Below, piece by piece: positions 1 to 5,419 of a stretch of DNA of 5,419 nt. Source of the stretch: Bacteroidota bacterium (GTDB taxonomy: Bacteria > Bacteroidota > Ignavibacteria > Ignavibacteriales > Melioribacteraceae). The DNA lies in contig JAJYMU010000368.1 in assembly GCA_021786655.1 (NCBI GenBank), positions 1-5,419 of the forward strand. The letters are read 5' to 3'. Position numbers and translations under genes: made by a program. The notes beneath the pieces were generated by a model that saw nothing but the letters and a program-made list of their open reading frames with translations, was not told where the DNA came from and made no database searches. Each line of letters starts with the position of its first letter. The stretch's first letter is position 1.

Positions 1-830
1 TCTACGGAAGAACATGTGCTGTCATTGAAATGAAGATTTTGCCAACGGGAAATTTTTTCTCTTTTAGAAACATCAATAATTGGTTTTGCGTTCAGCCAGG
101 CATTTAATGCTTGCAATTCCCCCTTACCATTTTGAATTTTTTCAAAAATAGATTTGTATTGATCGATCTGCGAAATGTATTTGCCGCTTATCCATGACTC
201 GATAGGAGTTCCGCCCCAACTGGTATGAATTAGACCAATTGGAATTTTTAATTCGTCGTATAATTTTTTCCCAAAGAAATAAGCTGCAGCGCTGAATCGA
301 GCAGCGGTTTCTGGATTTGATTCAGTCCAGCTTCCTTTGAAGCTGAATTCCGGTTTATCAGAGACTGAATGGGCAACGGTAAAAAATCTTATGTTCGAAT
401 TCGTTGAGTTCTTAATTGCTTCGTCAGAACCTTCTACCGGTGCGTCGGGAAGCCAACCTTCAAGCGGCATTTCCATATTCGATTGACCGGAACAAATCCA
501 AACCTCTCCAATCATCACGTTAGTAAAAGTTACAGTGTCGCCGTCGGTTTGAATTCTTATTTCGTAAGGTCCGCCTGCTTTCGGCGTTTTAATTTTAATT
601 TGCCAAAGACTATCGCTTCCGGCAACAGTTTTCGCCATGGCGCCCCAGCTTGTTTTTACATACACGATTTGATTGGGTGCTGCTTTCCCCCAGATCGGCG
701 CTAAAGTCTTTTGCTGCAACACCATATTATTGCCAAATACAGCTGGCAATTTAATCTGGGCTTGAAGAAAATTCGTTGCAAAAAAAAGAAGAAAAGTTAT
801 ATATCGAATGATGGATTGTTTCGTCAGCAT
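1..830 (-). CDS. Secreted sialate O-acetylesterase family protein (SASA domain), C-terminal part beyond window
   Basis: The minus frame is open from an ATG at 830 to the left edge, giving 276 codons of a family that usually has about 470-650 residues, so the 3' part is missing. Residues 1-24 form a signal peptide: a short Lys/Arg-containing start, a hydrophobic stretch around 11-19, and a likely cut after Leu-Gln-Ala. The mature N-terminus has the family's opening (LPAVFGNNMVLQQ, about 28-40), then a beta-rich region. The serine-esterase block SGQSNMEMP begins near 114, with Ser117 as predicted nucleophile, and HTSWGGTPIESW (202-213) is a second conserved block. The family removes O-acetyl groups from sialic acids; in environmental bacteria, relatives also act on acetylated plant sugars, so the exact substrate is open. 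The product is probably periplasmic or outside the cell. The ribosome site is weak. It diverges from the aldehyde dehydrogenase gene. The family call is firm; the substrate is not. Confidence 0.93.
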   Translation of the reverse strand, partial: MLTKQSIIRYITFLLFFATNFLQAQIKLPAVFGNNMVLQQKTLAPIWGKAAPNQIVYVKTSWGAMAKTVAGSDSLWQIKIKTPKAGGPYEIRIQTDGDTVTFTNVMIGEVWICSGQSNMEMPLEGWLPDAPVEGSDEAIKNSTNSNIRFFTVAHSVSDKPEFSFKGSWTESNPETAARFSAAAYFFGKKLYDELKIPIGLIHTSWGGTPIESWISGKYISQIDQYKSIFEKIQNGKGELQALNAWLNAKPIIDVSKREKISRWQNLHFNDSTCSSV

Positions 831-970
831 GTCCGTATTCCGATGGTTAAAATTTTTTATTGTGAAAAATATTCTCTGTAATTTCAGATAGAACATAATA
901 AAAATTTCTTTTTGTAGAAAAGTATTGTGCTTTACAAACTGGTGAAAGTTGAAATTAAAATGGAGTGCAC
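831..970. other. Divergent intergenic region between esterase and aldehyde dehydrogenase genes
   Basis: This is a 140-base AT-rich stretch that must hold the promoters of both divergent genes. I could not pick a convincing -35/-10 pair, or a Bacteroidota-type TTTG/TAnnTTTG pair, on either strand. A weak bulged hairpin is visible, with TTGT at 912-915 and AAAG at 919-922 facing CTTTACAA at 930-937, but it has no clear role. Confidence 0.5.
962..965 (+). promoter_or_regulatory. Ribosome binding site GGAG deciding the aldehyde dehydrogenase start
   Basis: GGAG lies 5 bases before the ATG at 971. A GTG two codons upstream (965) is also in frame, but it overlaps this site and has no good ribosome site of its own. 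The ATG at 971 is therefore the preferred start. Confidence 0.7.
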
Positions 971-2335
971 ATGTCAATCCAAACAATTAACCCGGCAAAT
1001 GGAAAGGTGCTGAAATCGTTTACTGAATTAAGCCGCGCAGAAGTTTTTGAAGCTATTGAAAAAGCTGATGAAGAATTTCAAAGTTGGAGAGAAACAGATT
1101 TTGGTTCGCGATCTAAATTGATGAAAAATGCAGCTCGGATTTTACGTGACGGAAAAGAACATTACGGAAGAATCCTAACATTGGAAATGGGAAAGACAAT
1201 TACGCAAGCGATTGCCGAGGTGGAAAAGTGTTCTTGGGTTTGCGATTACTATGCAGACAACGCGGAGAAAATTCTTGGTGATGAAATTGTAAAAACCGAT
1301 GCATCCGAAAGCTACGTTCGTTTTGATCCCCTAGGAATTATACTTGCCGTTATGCCGTGGAATTTTCCGTTCTGGCAAGTGTTCCGTTTTGCCGCGCCAA
1401 CCCTCATGGCGGGAAATGTTTGTCTGCTTAAGCACGCTTCAAATGTGCCGATGAGCGCAATTGCGATCGAAGAAATTTTTATGAAAGCCGGTTTTCCAAT
1501 TGGTGCTTTCAAAACTTTGCTTGTTGGGTCTGCGTTAGTGAAAGAAATTATCGAACATCCAAAAGTGAAAGCCGCAACATTAACCGGAAGCGAGCCAGCC
1601 GGCAAAAACGTTGCGCAAGCTTGCGGCTCGAAATTGAAAAAAACCGTGATGGAGCTTGGCGGCAGCGATCCGTTCATTGTTCTTGAAGACGCGGATATTG
1701 ATCAAGCAGTGAAAACCGCTGTCACGGCACGGTTAATCAACAACGGACAAAGCTGCATCGCGGCAAAACGATTTATCATCGTTGAAAAAATTTATGAAGA
1801 GTTTGGAAAAAAATTTGTTGATAGAATGAGAAACACAAAAGTCGGCGATCCGTTAAAGCACGAAACTGAACTTGGTCCGATTGCGCGTGAAGATCTTTTA
1901 TTGGAACTCGATCAGCAAGTGAAACAATCGGTTGCGAAAGGAGCTGTTGTACTCTGCGGCGGTAAACGGATTGAGCGCGAAGGATTTTTTTATGAACCGA
2001 CTGTTGTTGCAAATCTTAAAAAGGGTATGCCCGCTTACGATGATGAAATTTTCGGTCCGGTTGCAAGTTTAATAAAAGCAAAAGATGAAAAAGACGCCGT
2101 CGCAATTGCCAACGATTCCTCGTTCGGGCTGGGCGCTTCATTGTGGACAGCAAACATTTCCAAAGCAAAAGAACTGGCAGGGGAAATTCAATCCGGCTCT
2201 GTTTTCATAAACGGAATGGTAAAATCCGATCCGCGTCTGCCGTTCGGCGGGATAAAAAATTCCGGTTATGGAAGAGAACTTTCACATTACGGTATTAAGG
2301 AGTTTGTAAATATTAAAACGGTCTGGATAAAGTAG
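971..2335 (+). CDS. NAD(P)-dependent aldehyde dehydrogenase, probable succinate-semialdehyde dehydrogenase (YneI/Sad type)
   Basis: This is a 454-residue cytoplasmic aldehyde dehydrogenase, complete and typical in length for the short YneI/Sad branch. It opens with the family's NPANGK motif. Visible motifs are MPWNFPFWQ (Asn131, which stabilises the intermediate), LLKHASN (Lys154, cofactor binding), TGSEPAG from 205 (Rossmann loop), MELGGSDP with general base Glu228, and NNGQSC with catalytic Cys262. EIFGPV and LPFGG follow in the C-terminal half. All catalytic residues are present, so the enzyme should be active, oxidising an aldehyde to the acid through a thioester at Cys262. The sequence around the PWNFP and GQSC motifs resembles E. 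coli Sad (YneI), suggesting succinate semialdehyde as substrate, but related enzymes accept other aldehydes, and the choice of NAD or NADP cannot be settled here. It stands alone on its strand and converges with omdA, 48 bases away. Confidence 0.93.
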   Translation: MSIQTINPANGKVLKSFTELSRAEVFEAIEKADEEFQSWRETDFGSRSKLMKNAARILRDGKEHYGRILTLEMGKTITQAIAEVEKCSWVCDYYADNAEKILGDEIVKTDASESYVRFDPLGIILAVMPWNFPFWQVFRFAAPTLMAGNVCLLKHASNVPMSAIAIEEIFMKAGFPIGAFKTLLVGSALVKEIIEHPKVKAATLTGSEPAGKNVAQACGSKLKKTVMELGGSDPFIVLEDADIDQAVKTAVTARLINNGQSCIAAKRFIIVEKIYEEFGKKFVDRMRNTKVGDPLKHETELGPIAREDLLLELDQQVKQSVAKGAVVLCGGKRIEREGFFYEPTVVANLKKGMPAYDDEIFGPVASLIKAKDEKDAVAIANDSSFGLGASLWTANISKAKELAGEIQSGSVFINGMVKSDPRLPFGGIKNSGYGRELSHYGIKEFVNIKTVWIK

Positions 2336-2390
2336 TTGTTGGTTAAGAACTTCCCGTTGCAATTAGATAGTAAAATGCGTTAACTACTTT
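2329..2390. repeat. 9-base inverted repeat spanning the stop codons of the two convergent genes
   Basis: AAAGTAGTT at 2329-2337 and AACTACTTT at 2382-2390 are perfect reverse complements, separated by 44 bases. Each arm contains the TAG stop of one of the convergent genes (2333-2335 on plus, 2384-2386 on minus). A run of five T (2388-2392) follows on the plus strand. The stem is AT-rich with a long loop, so it is at best a weak bidirectional terminator; coincidence is possible because both proteins end in lysine-TAG. Confidence 0.35.
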
Positions 2391-2986
2391 TTCGGACCGT
2401 AGCGGAATGGTTTAACTTTTTGTCCGGCTTCGCTGTCGCGGATTAAAATTTCCAGTCTGCTAAGTCTCGTCGCTTCCTGCTTTGCGCTCGTTACCCAGTT
2501 TGTTGTTACCCGCTGAATCGAAGGAGGCAAAGAATTGAAAAACGCCCACGCTTTTTTATTTGCTTGAATTTTTTTCTTGTAGCGTATTGGAAATTCAACA
2601 GGATTGTTTTCGTACGTATAAATCTTGGATTTGTTTTCCTTCCTTTTTTCAAATGCGGCTAATCCAGCCGGTTTCATCAAACCGAGTTTTGTCATCTCCT
2701 CAACTTTTTTAATATTTATCGCACTCCAAATGCTGGTTGGCTTTCTGTGAGTAAAACGAATGCAGTAACTTTCGCCGTCAATCGACCTGCGGATTCCATC
2801 AATCCATCCGAAGCAGAGCGCTTCATCGACTGATTGTGACCACGTAATGCTGGGTTTGCCGCTGTCAACTTTGTAATAACCCACAATCAGTTCGGTTTTC
2901 TTTTCGTGATTTTTCTCAAACCACTTTCTCATGTCAGACTGAGTTGCAAAGAAAGTAGGCGTCGTATGTGTGTTATTTTTTTTCAA
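2384..2986 (-). CDS. YdeI/OmpD-associated (OmdA) family protein
   Basis: The product is a 200-residue soluble protein with no signal peptide or membrane segment. It matches the YdeI/OmdA family through most of its length: FFATQSDMRKWFEKNH (12-27), the hallmark SVDEALCFGWIDG (52-64), IRFTHRKPTSIWSAIN (76-91) and GLMKPAGLAAF (102-112). The C-terminal helical OmdA region covers about 148-190, with a TSAKQEATRLSRL stretch. The family is linked by name to bacteriocin and antimicrobial-peptide protection, but its biochemical activity is not known to me. The start is TTG at 2986: an in-frame TAA lies directly upstream, and the only later ATG (2932) would remove part of the conserved N-terminus. It overlaps the upstream SRPBCC gene by 14 bases, so translation is probably coupled. 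The family call is secure; the role is unknown. Confidence 0.9.
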   Translation of the reverse strand: MKKNNTHTTPTFFATQSDMRKWFEKNHEKKTELIVGYYKVDSGKPSITWSQSVDEALCFGWIDGIRRSIDGESYCIRFTHRKPTSIWSAINIKKVEEMTKLGLMKPAGLAAFEKRKENKSKIYTYENNPVEFPIRYKKKIQANKKAWAFFNSLPPSIQRVTTNWVTSAKQEATRLSRLEILIRDSEAGQKVKPFRYGPKK

Positions 2987-3404
2987 TTAACTTTTTCATT
3001 TCTTCTAAAATGTACTTCCAGTTCTGTTCGGAATGAGTGCATGCATCTTCGGTTGCGATATTATCCTGTGTAACAACCAATTTCGTTCCGCCGGTTCCGG
3101 CAGTTAAGGCATAAGAAATGTTCGCATAATTTTCATGTTTATCTTCGAGACCGGAGAACGAACTCAAATAATTATACCGAAATAATTTTTCCGGCACAAC
3201 TTCCAGAATTATACCTTTATCCAAGTATTCTTTTCCCTCCCATGAACCCTTGAATTGCAGAGAGCTTCCCGCTTTCCAATCGGAGATCGCTTCTGTTCCG
3301 AAGAAATATTGTTTAATGATTTCCGGATTTGTGAGCGCGTCCCAAACTTCCGATGCAGATGCGTTTATGTCGATTTCGACTTTTGCGACAAATGTATTTT
3401 TCAT
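2973..3404 (-). CDS. SRPBCC / AHSA1-like domain protein
   Basis: This 143-residue protein is the normal length for a single START-like SRPBCC domain of the AHSA1 (activator of Hsp90 ATPase homologue) type. The N-terminal strand and helix carry the characteristic ASEVWDALTNPEIIKQYFFG (17-36), followed by alternating strands with GSSLQFKGSW (46-55), and a long C-terminal helix ending in EQNWKYILEEMKKLIEKK. Such proteins form a hydrophobic pocket that binds lipids or other small ligands; most bacterial members have no assigned function. There is no signal peptide, so it is probably cytoplasmic. The ATG at 3404 is supported by AAAGGA (3412-3417) with 7-base spacing. It is the first gene of a two-gene unit with omdA and diverges from the AraC-type regulator, which makes it a plausible target of that regulator. 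The gene ends in an A8 run inside the overlap with omdA. Confidence 0.9.
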   Translation of the reverse strand: MKNTFVAKVEIDINASASEVWDALTNPEIIKQYFFGTEAISDWKAGSSLQFKGSWEGKEYLDKGIILEVVPEKLFRYNYLSSFSGLEDKHENYANISYALTAGTGGTKLVVTQDNIATEDACTHSEQNWKYILEEMKKLIEKK

Positions 3405-3411
3405 AACGGAA

Positions 3412-3417
3412 TCCTTT
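3412..3417 (-). promoter_or_regulatory. Ribosome binding site AAAGGA for the SRPBCC gene
   Basis: AAAGGA reads on the minus strand 7 bases before the ATG at 3404. It is a good Shine-Dalgarno match and fixes that start. Confidence 0.7.
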
Positions 3418-3545
3418 CTAAGAGTGATGTTTAAAAATAAATTTTTTGGTCAAATTGTGTATTGTAAAAACGCGACTTAAAAACATTTTGTTTATTTTGT
3501 ATTTGCCTCCAAGATCGATATTGCATGATATAAAAATTCCGTATG

Positions 3546-3552
3546 AAAGGAG
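3546..3552 (+). promoter_or_regulatory. Ribosome binding site AAAGGAG with unusually long spacing
   Basis: AAAGGAG is a strong Shine-Dalgarno sequence but lies 13 bases before the TTG at 3566, longer than the usual 5-9. An in-frame TAA at 3554-3556 rules out any start between the site and the TTG. The site lies inside an 11-codon ATG frame (3543-3578), which has no ribosome site of its own. Confidence 0.5.
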
Positions 3553-3565
3553 TTAACGAAAGAAT

Positions 3566-4387
3566 TTGGCGGAATTAAAAAAAGAGAATCCGCGCGGAAT
3601 ACTTAATCCCAACAAAGGAAAAGAAAAATTCAAACTTGTTCGGTATGTTCCTTCCGAAGATATCGCTTTCTTTGTAGAGCATTTTTGGATTGTGGAATGG
3701 GATCTCAGTGGAAACGATCCGTTTGTTTCGGAAACGCTTCCTCATCCGTGTGTGCACATTGTTTTTGAAAAAGAACGATCATATGTGATTGGTGTGACGA
3801 AGGAAAAATTTTCACGCACTCTCGTTGACAAAGGAATTGTATTCGGCATCAAATTTAAGCCGGGCGGATTCTATCCATTTGTGAAAAAATCGGTTTCTTC
3901 GTTTACCAATCGACTGATAGATTTGACCGACATATTCGGAGGCCGTTCGGATTCGATTGAGAAAACCATTTTGAATTTGAGTAGCTATGATGAAATGACC
4001 GCATGTGCCGAGAAGTTTCTTCATGAAATTTTGCCGGAACGCGATGAAAACGTTGTAATGATTAACAAAATTGCGGAACGGATAATTGCCGACCGGAAAA
4101 CAATTAGAGTTGATGATCTGGCAGATCTGTTCCAGCTAAATAAAAGACAACTGCAGCGGCTCTTTAATGAATATGTCGGCATCAATCCGAAGTGGATGAT
4201 TAAACGCTATAGACTTCACGAAGCGGCAGAACGATTGGCGGGTACTGCTAATATTGATTTGACAAAGTTGGCGATCGATCTTGGCTATTATGATCAAGCG
4301 CATTTCATAAAGGATTTTAAATCTATCGTCGGTAAACCGCCGGAACAATATGCAAAACAGATTACAGCAAACTCGCAAAAAGGTTAG
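3566..4387 (+). CDS. AraC-family transcriptional regulator (DUF6597-type N-terminal domain)
   Basis: The product is a 273-residue cytoplasmic DNA-binding protein. The N-terminal part (about 11-125) resembles the DUF6597-type sensor domain found in front of AraC helix-turn-helix regions: RYVPSEDIAFFVEHFWIVEWDL (26-47), LPHPCVHIVFE (58-68) and VFGIKFKPGGFYPF (92-105). The C-terminal part (about 165-265) is an AraC/XylS DNA-binding domain with a first helix-turn-helix at about 180-204 (VDDLADLFQLNKRQLQRLF) and a second at about 231-255 (LTKLAIDLGYYDQAHFIKDF), closing with GKPPEQY. The ligand is unknown. The start must be TTG at 3566, because an in-frame TAA lies just upstream and no ATG occurs before the conserved domain. 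The stop lies 7 bases before tag, so the two are almost certainly co-transcribed. It may also control the divergent SRPBCC-omdA unit; this is inferred from position only. Confidence 0.9.
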   Translation: MAELKKENPRGILNPNKGKEKFKLVRYVPSEDIAFFVEHFWIVEWDLSGNDPFVSETLPHPCVHIVFEKERSYVIGVTKEKFSRTLVDKGIVFGIKFKPGGFYPFVKKSVSSFTNRLIDLTDIFGGRSDSIEKTILNLSSYDEMTACAEKFLHEILPERDENVVMINKIAERIIADRKTIRVDDLADLFQLNKRQLQRLFNEYVGINPKWMIKRYRLHEAAERLAGTANIDLTKLAIDLGYYDQAHFIKDFKSIVGKPPEQYAKQITANSQKG

Positions 4388-4394
4388 GTGAGCA

Positions 4395-5006
4395 ATGAAA
4401 AAGAAAAGCACTATTCTGCAAGCATCAAGCATCCAACAACAAGTATCCAGATGCGCATGGGCAGGCAATGATCTACTCTATCAAAAATATCATGATGAAG
4501 AATGGGGTGTTCCGGTACATGATGATCGGAAACTTTTTGAAATGCTGATTTTAGAAGGTGCACAAGCCGGGTTAAGCTGGATTACCATTCTAAGAAAAAG
4601 AGAAAACTACCGTAAAGCATTCAACAACTTTGATGCGAAGAAAATCGCGAAGTATGATTCGGAAAAAGTGAAAACACTTTTGCAGAACGAAGGAATTGTA
4701 CGCAACAAACTAAAAATTGCCGCAGCAATTCAAAACGCAAAATGCTTTTTGGAAATGCAGAAAGAGTTCGGCTCGTTTGACAAATACATTTGGTCCCGCT
4801 TTGGCGGAATCGGCGGTAAACCTATCGTAAACAAATGGAAATCGCTCAAAGAAATTCCGCCAAGGACTGAGCAATCCGATGCAATGAGCAAAGATTTGAA
4901 AAAGCGGGGATTCAAGTTTGTCGGCTCAACTATTTGTTATGCATTCATGCAGGCAGTGGGAATGGTGAACGATCACACAACGGATTGTTATACTTATCGA
5001 ACATAA
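4395..5006 (+). CDS. tag: DNA-3-methyladenine glycosylase I
   Basis: Tag is a helix-hairpin-helix base-excision repair enzyme that removes 3-methyladenine from alkylated DNA in the cytoplasm. The 203-residue protein aligns with E. coli Tag (about 187 residues) with an offset of 16: RCAW with Cys20, YHDEEWGVP with His33, and NDHTTDCY with His194 and Cys198, which together supply the Cys2-His2 zinc site. The base-recognition residues are also kept: Tyr29, Tyr32, Glu54 in LILEGAQAGLSW, and Trp62. GIVRNKLKI (about 100-108) follows. All key residues are intact, so it should be active. Residues 1-18 are an extension beyond the usual N-terminus, encoded partly by a degenerate GCATC-type repeat; no alternative in-frame start exists nearer the domain. 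The gene lies 7 bases after the AraC-type regulator, with GGTGAG before the ATG as a modest ribosome site. Confidence 0.96.
   Translation: MKKKSTILQASSIQQQVSRCAWAGNDLLYQKYHDEEWGVPVHDDRKLFEMLILEGAQAGLSWITILRKRENYRKAFNNFDAKKIAKYDSEKVKTLLQNEGIVRNKLKIAAAIQNAKCFLEMQKEFGSFDKYIWSRFGGIGGKPIVNKWKSLKEIPPRTEQSDAMSKDLKKRGFKFVGSTICYAFMQAVGMVNDHTTDCYTYRT
4421..4454 (+). repeat. Degenerate tandem AGCATCCA-type repeat within the 5' end of tag
   Basis: Units AGCATCA (4421-4427), AGCATCCA (4428-4435) and AGTATCCA (4442-4449) are set in a tract that ends in GATGC. The tract encodes the Gln/Ser-rich extension before the conserved RC motif of Tag. The reverse strand reads as GGATGCTTGATGCT, a style of short repeat I recall from intergenic DNA of Bacteroidota and related phyla; that comparison is from memory, not a search. 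Confidence 0.5.
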
Positions 5007-5118
5007 AGTATGGGCGGTTAAATTACCCTTTCTATAGTTAAACCGGGATTAGTTTATCGCTGTCAATTTAATAGGATTTTCCCCCAAAATTATTTTTAGT
5101 GACATTTATTAATCTCAC

Positions 5119-5123
5119 GGAGG
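5119..5123 (+). promoter_or_regulatory. Ribosome binding site GGAGG for the lipoprotein gene
   Basis: GGAGG precedes the GTG at 5128 with 4-base spacing. A TTG at 5125 is in frame but only one base from the site, so GTG is the better start. Confidence 0.65.
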
Positions 5124-5127
5124 ATTG

Positions 5128-5419
5128 GTGAAACGAAATAGAATTGTTCTCAAGATTTTATCATTCGCTGCGGTTACAATTTTAGTTGCGGTAGTTTCAG
5201 GTTGTTCTTCAGGCAAAGAGATGACGAGCAGCTGGCAGCAAGAACAAATTCAAATGAAAGGCGATCTTTCATTTTGGCGCAACAAAGTTTTTGAAATTCC
5301 AGATAAAAAATTCGGCGTTGGGTTTGCAAACGACGACAAGTTCATGTATGTGTGTTTAACTACCGACGATCGTTCTAAGATATTCCAGATGTTCAGAAAC
5401 GGATTTATCGTTTGGAGAT
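5128..5419 (+). CDS. Putative lipoprotein of unknown function, N-terminal fragment
   Basis: The frame is open from a GTG at 5128 to the right edge, giving 97 codons of an incomplete gene. The protein starts MKRNR, followed by a hydrophobic segment (about 6-23) and a lipobox Val-Ser-Gly-Cys, so signal peptidase II should cut before Cys26 and a lipid would anchor it to a membrane. Position +2 after the cysteine is Ser, which by the E. coli rule would favour the outer membrane, though that rule may not hold in this phylum. The mature part has a WRNKVFEIPDKKFGVGFANDDKF stretch (about 50-72, split here by family resemblance only) followed by MYVCLTTDDRSKIFQMFRNGF, then IVW. I recall similar uncharacterised lipoproteins with an NDD-x-YVCL pattern in Ignavibacteria, but no function. 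It lies 121 bases after tag and probably has its own promoter. Confidence 0.8.
   Translation, partial: MKRNRIVLKILSFAAVTILVAVVSGCSSGKEMTSSWQQEQIQMKGDLSFWRNKVFEIPDKKFGVGFANDDKFMYVCLTTDDRSKIFQMFRNGFIVWR

Larger units (their letters stand above)
3405..3565. other. Divergent intergenic region with short direct repeats, possible regulator binding region
   Basis: This 161-base AT-rich region separates the SRPBCC-omdA unit from the AraC-type gene and must contain both promoters. It holds ATTGT at 3454-3458 and 3461-3465, ATTTTGT at 3485-3491 and 3494-3500 (9-base step), and GATAT at 3517-3521 and 3527-3531 (10-base step). AraC-type proteins commonly bind spaced direct repeats, so these are candidates only; in such AT-rich DNA they may be chance. 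TATAAA at 3530-3535 could be a -10 element for the plus genes, but no convincing -35 is spaced for it. TTGACC (minus strand, 3448-3453) is a weak -35 candidate for the SRPBCC gene. Confidence 0.35.

Noticed and set aside
483..704. Plus-strand open frame of 73 codons
   Set aside because: It lies opposite the esterase coding region, which has clear family motifs on the minus strand; the plus translation has no recognisable features.
965..967. GTG as the start of the aldehyde dehydrogenase
   Set aside because: It overlaps the best ribosome site (GGAG, 962-965); the ATG at 971 has proper spacing and gives the normal N-terminus.
1312..1677. Minus-strand open frame of 121 codons inside the aldehyde dehydrogenase
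   Set aside because: It is antisense to the most conserved part of the enzyme and is a shadow of that coding sequence.
4136..4468. Minus-strand open frame of 110 codons opposite the regulator-tag junction
   Set aside because: It is antisense to two well-supported genes. Its Cys/Trp/Asp-rich segment is just the reverse reading of the repeat tract at 4421-4454.
5015..5045. Possible terminator after tag: CGGTTAAA (5015-5022) and TTAAACCG (5038-5045)
   Set aside because: The 8-base stem has a mismatch and a 15-base loop, and no T run follows, so it does not qualify as an intrinsic terminator.
1..5419. Mobile element, CRISPR array, toxin-antitoxin or phage-defence system
   Set aside because: I saw no transposase, integrase, spaced identical repeats or toxin-antitoxin-like pair. 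The SRPBCC-omdA pair overlaps like a toxin-antitoxin unit, but both families are larger and not known as toxins.

Overview
The window looks like ordinary chromosomal DNA from a Bacteroidota/Ignavibacteriota-type bacterium. It is AT-rich, has many A and T runs, and its genes are short-spaced with mixed ATG, GTG and TTG starts. A secreted sialate O-acetylesterase and a lipoprotein of a kind I associate with Ignavibacteria also fit. The phylum is inferred from protein character, not proven. I see no phage, transposon, CRISPR, tRNA or rRNA.

Layout from left to right: (1) the N-terminal part of a secreted SASA-type esterase on the minus strand, running off the left edge; (2) a divergently placed, complete aldehyde dehydrogenase of the short YneI/Sad type (probable succinate-semialdehyde dehydrogenase) on the plus strand; (3) a minus-strand two-gene unit, transcribed right to left, encoding an SRPBCC/AHSA1-like protein followed by a YdeI/OmpD-associated (OmdA) protein, which overlap by 14 bases at an A8 run; (4) divergent from that unit, a plus-strand pair encoding an AraC-family regulator and DNA-3-methyladenine glycosylase I (tag), separated by 7 bases; (5) the start of a plus-strand lipoprotein of unknown function, cut by the right edge.

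The genes do not form one obvious pathway. The esterase probably removes acetyl groups from sugars outside the cytoplasm. The dehydrogenase oxidises an aldehyde in central or amino-acid metabolism. The most suggestive grouping is the central divergon: an AraC-type regulator sits directly upstream of a DNA alkylation-repair glycosylase and shares an intergenic region with the SRPBCC-omdA unit. The regulator may therefore control both arms, but this is inference from position.

I did not find a convincing undescribed system. The points most worth a second look are the A8 overlap that could yield a fused SRPBCC-OmdA protein, the regulator-tag pairing, and an N-terminal extension of Tag that appears to be built from a degenerate GCATC-type repeat.
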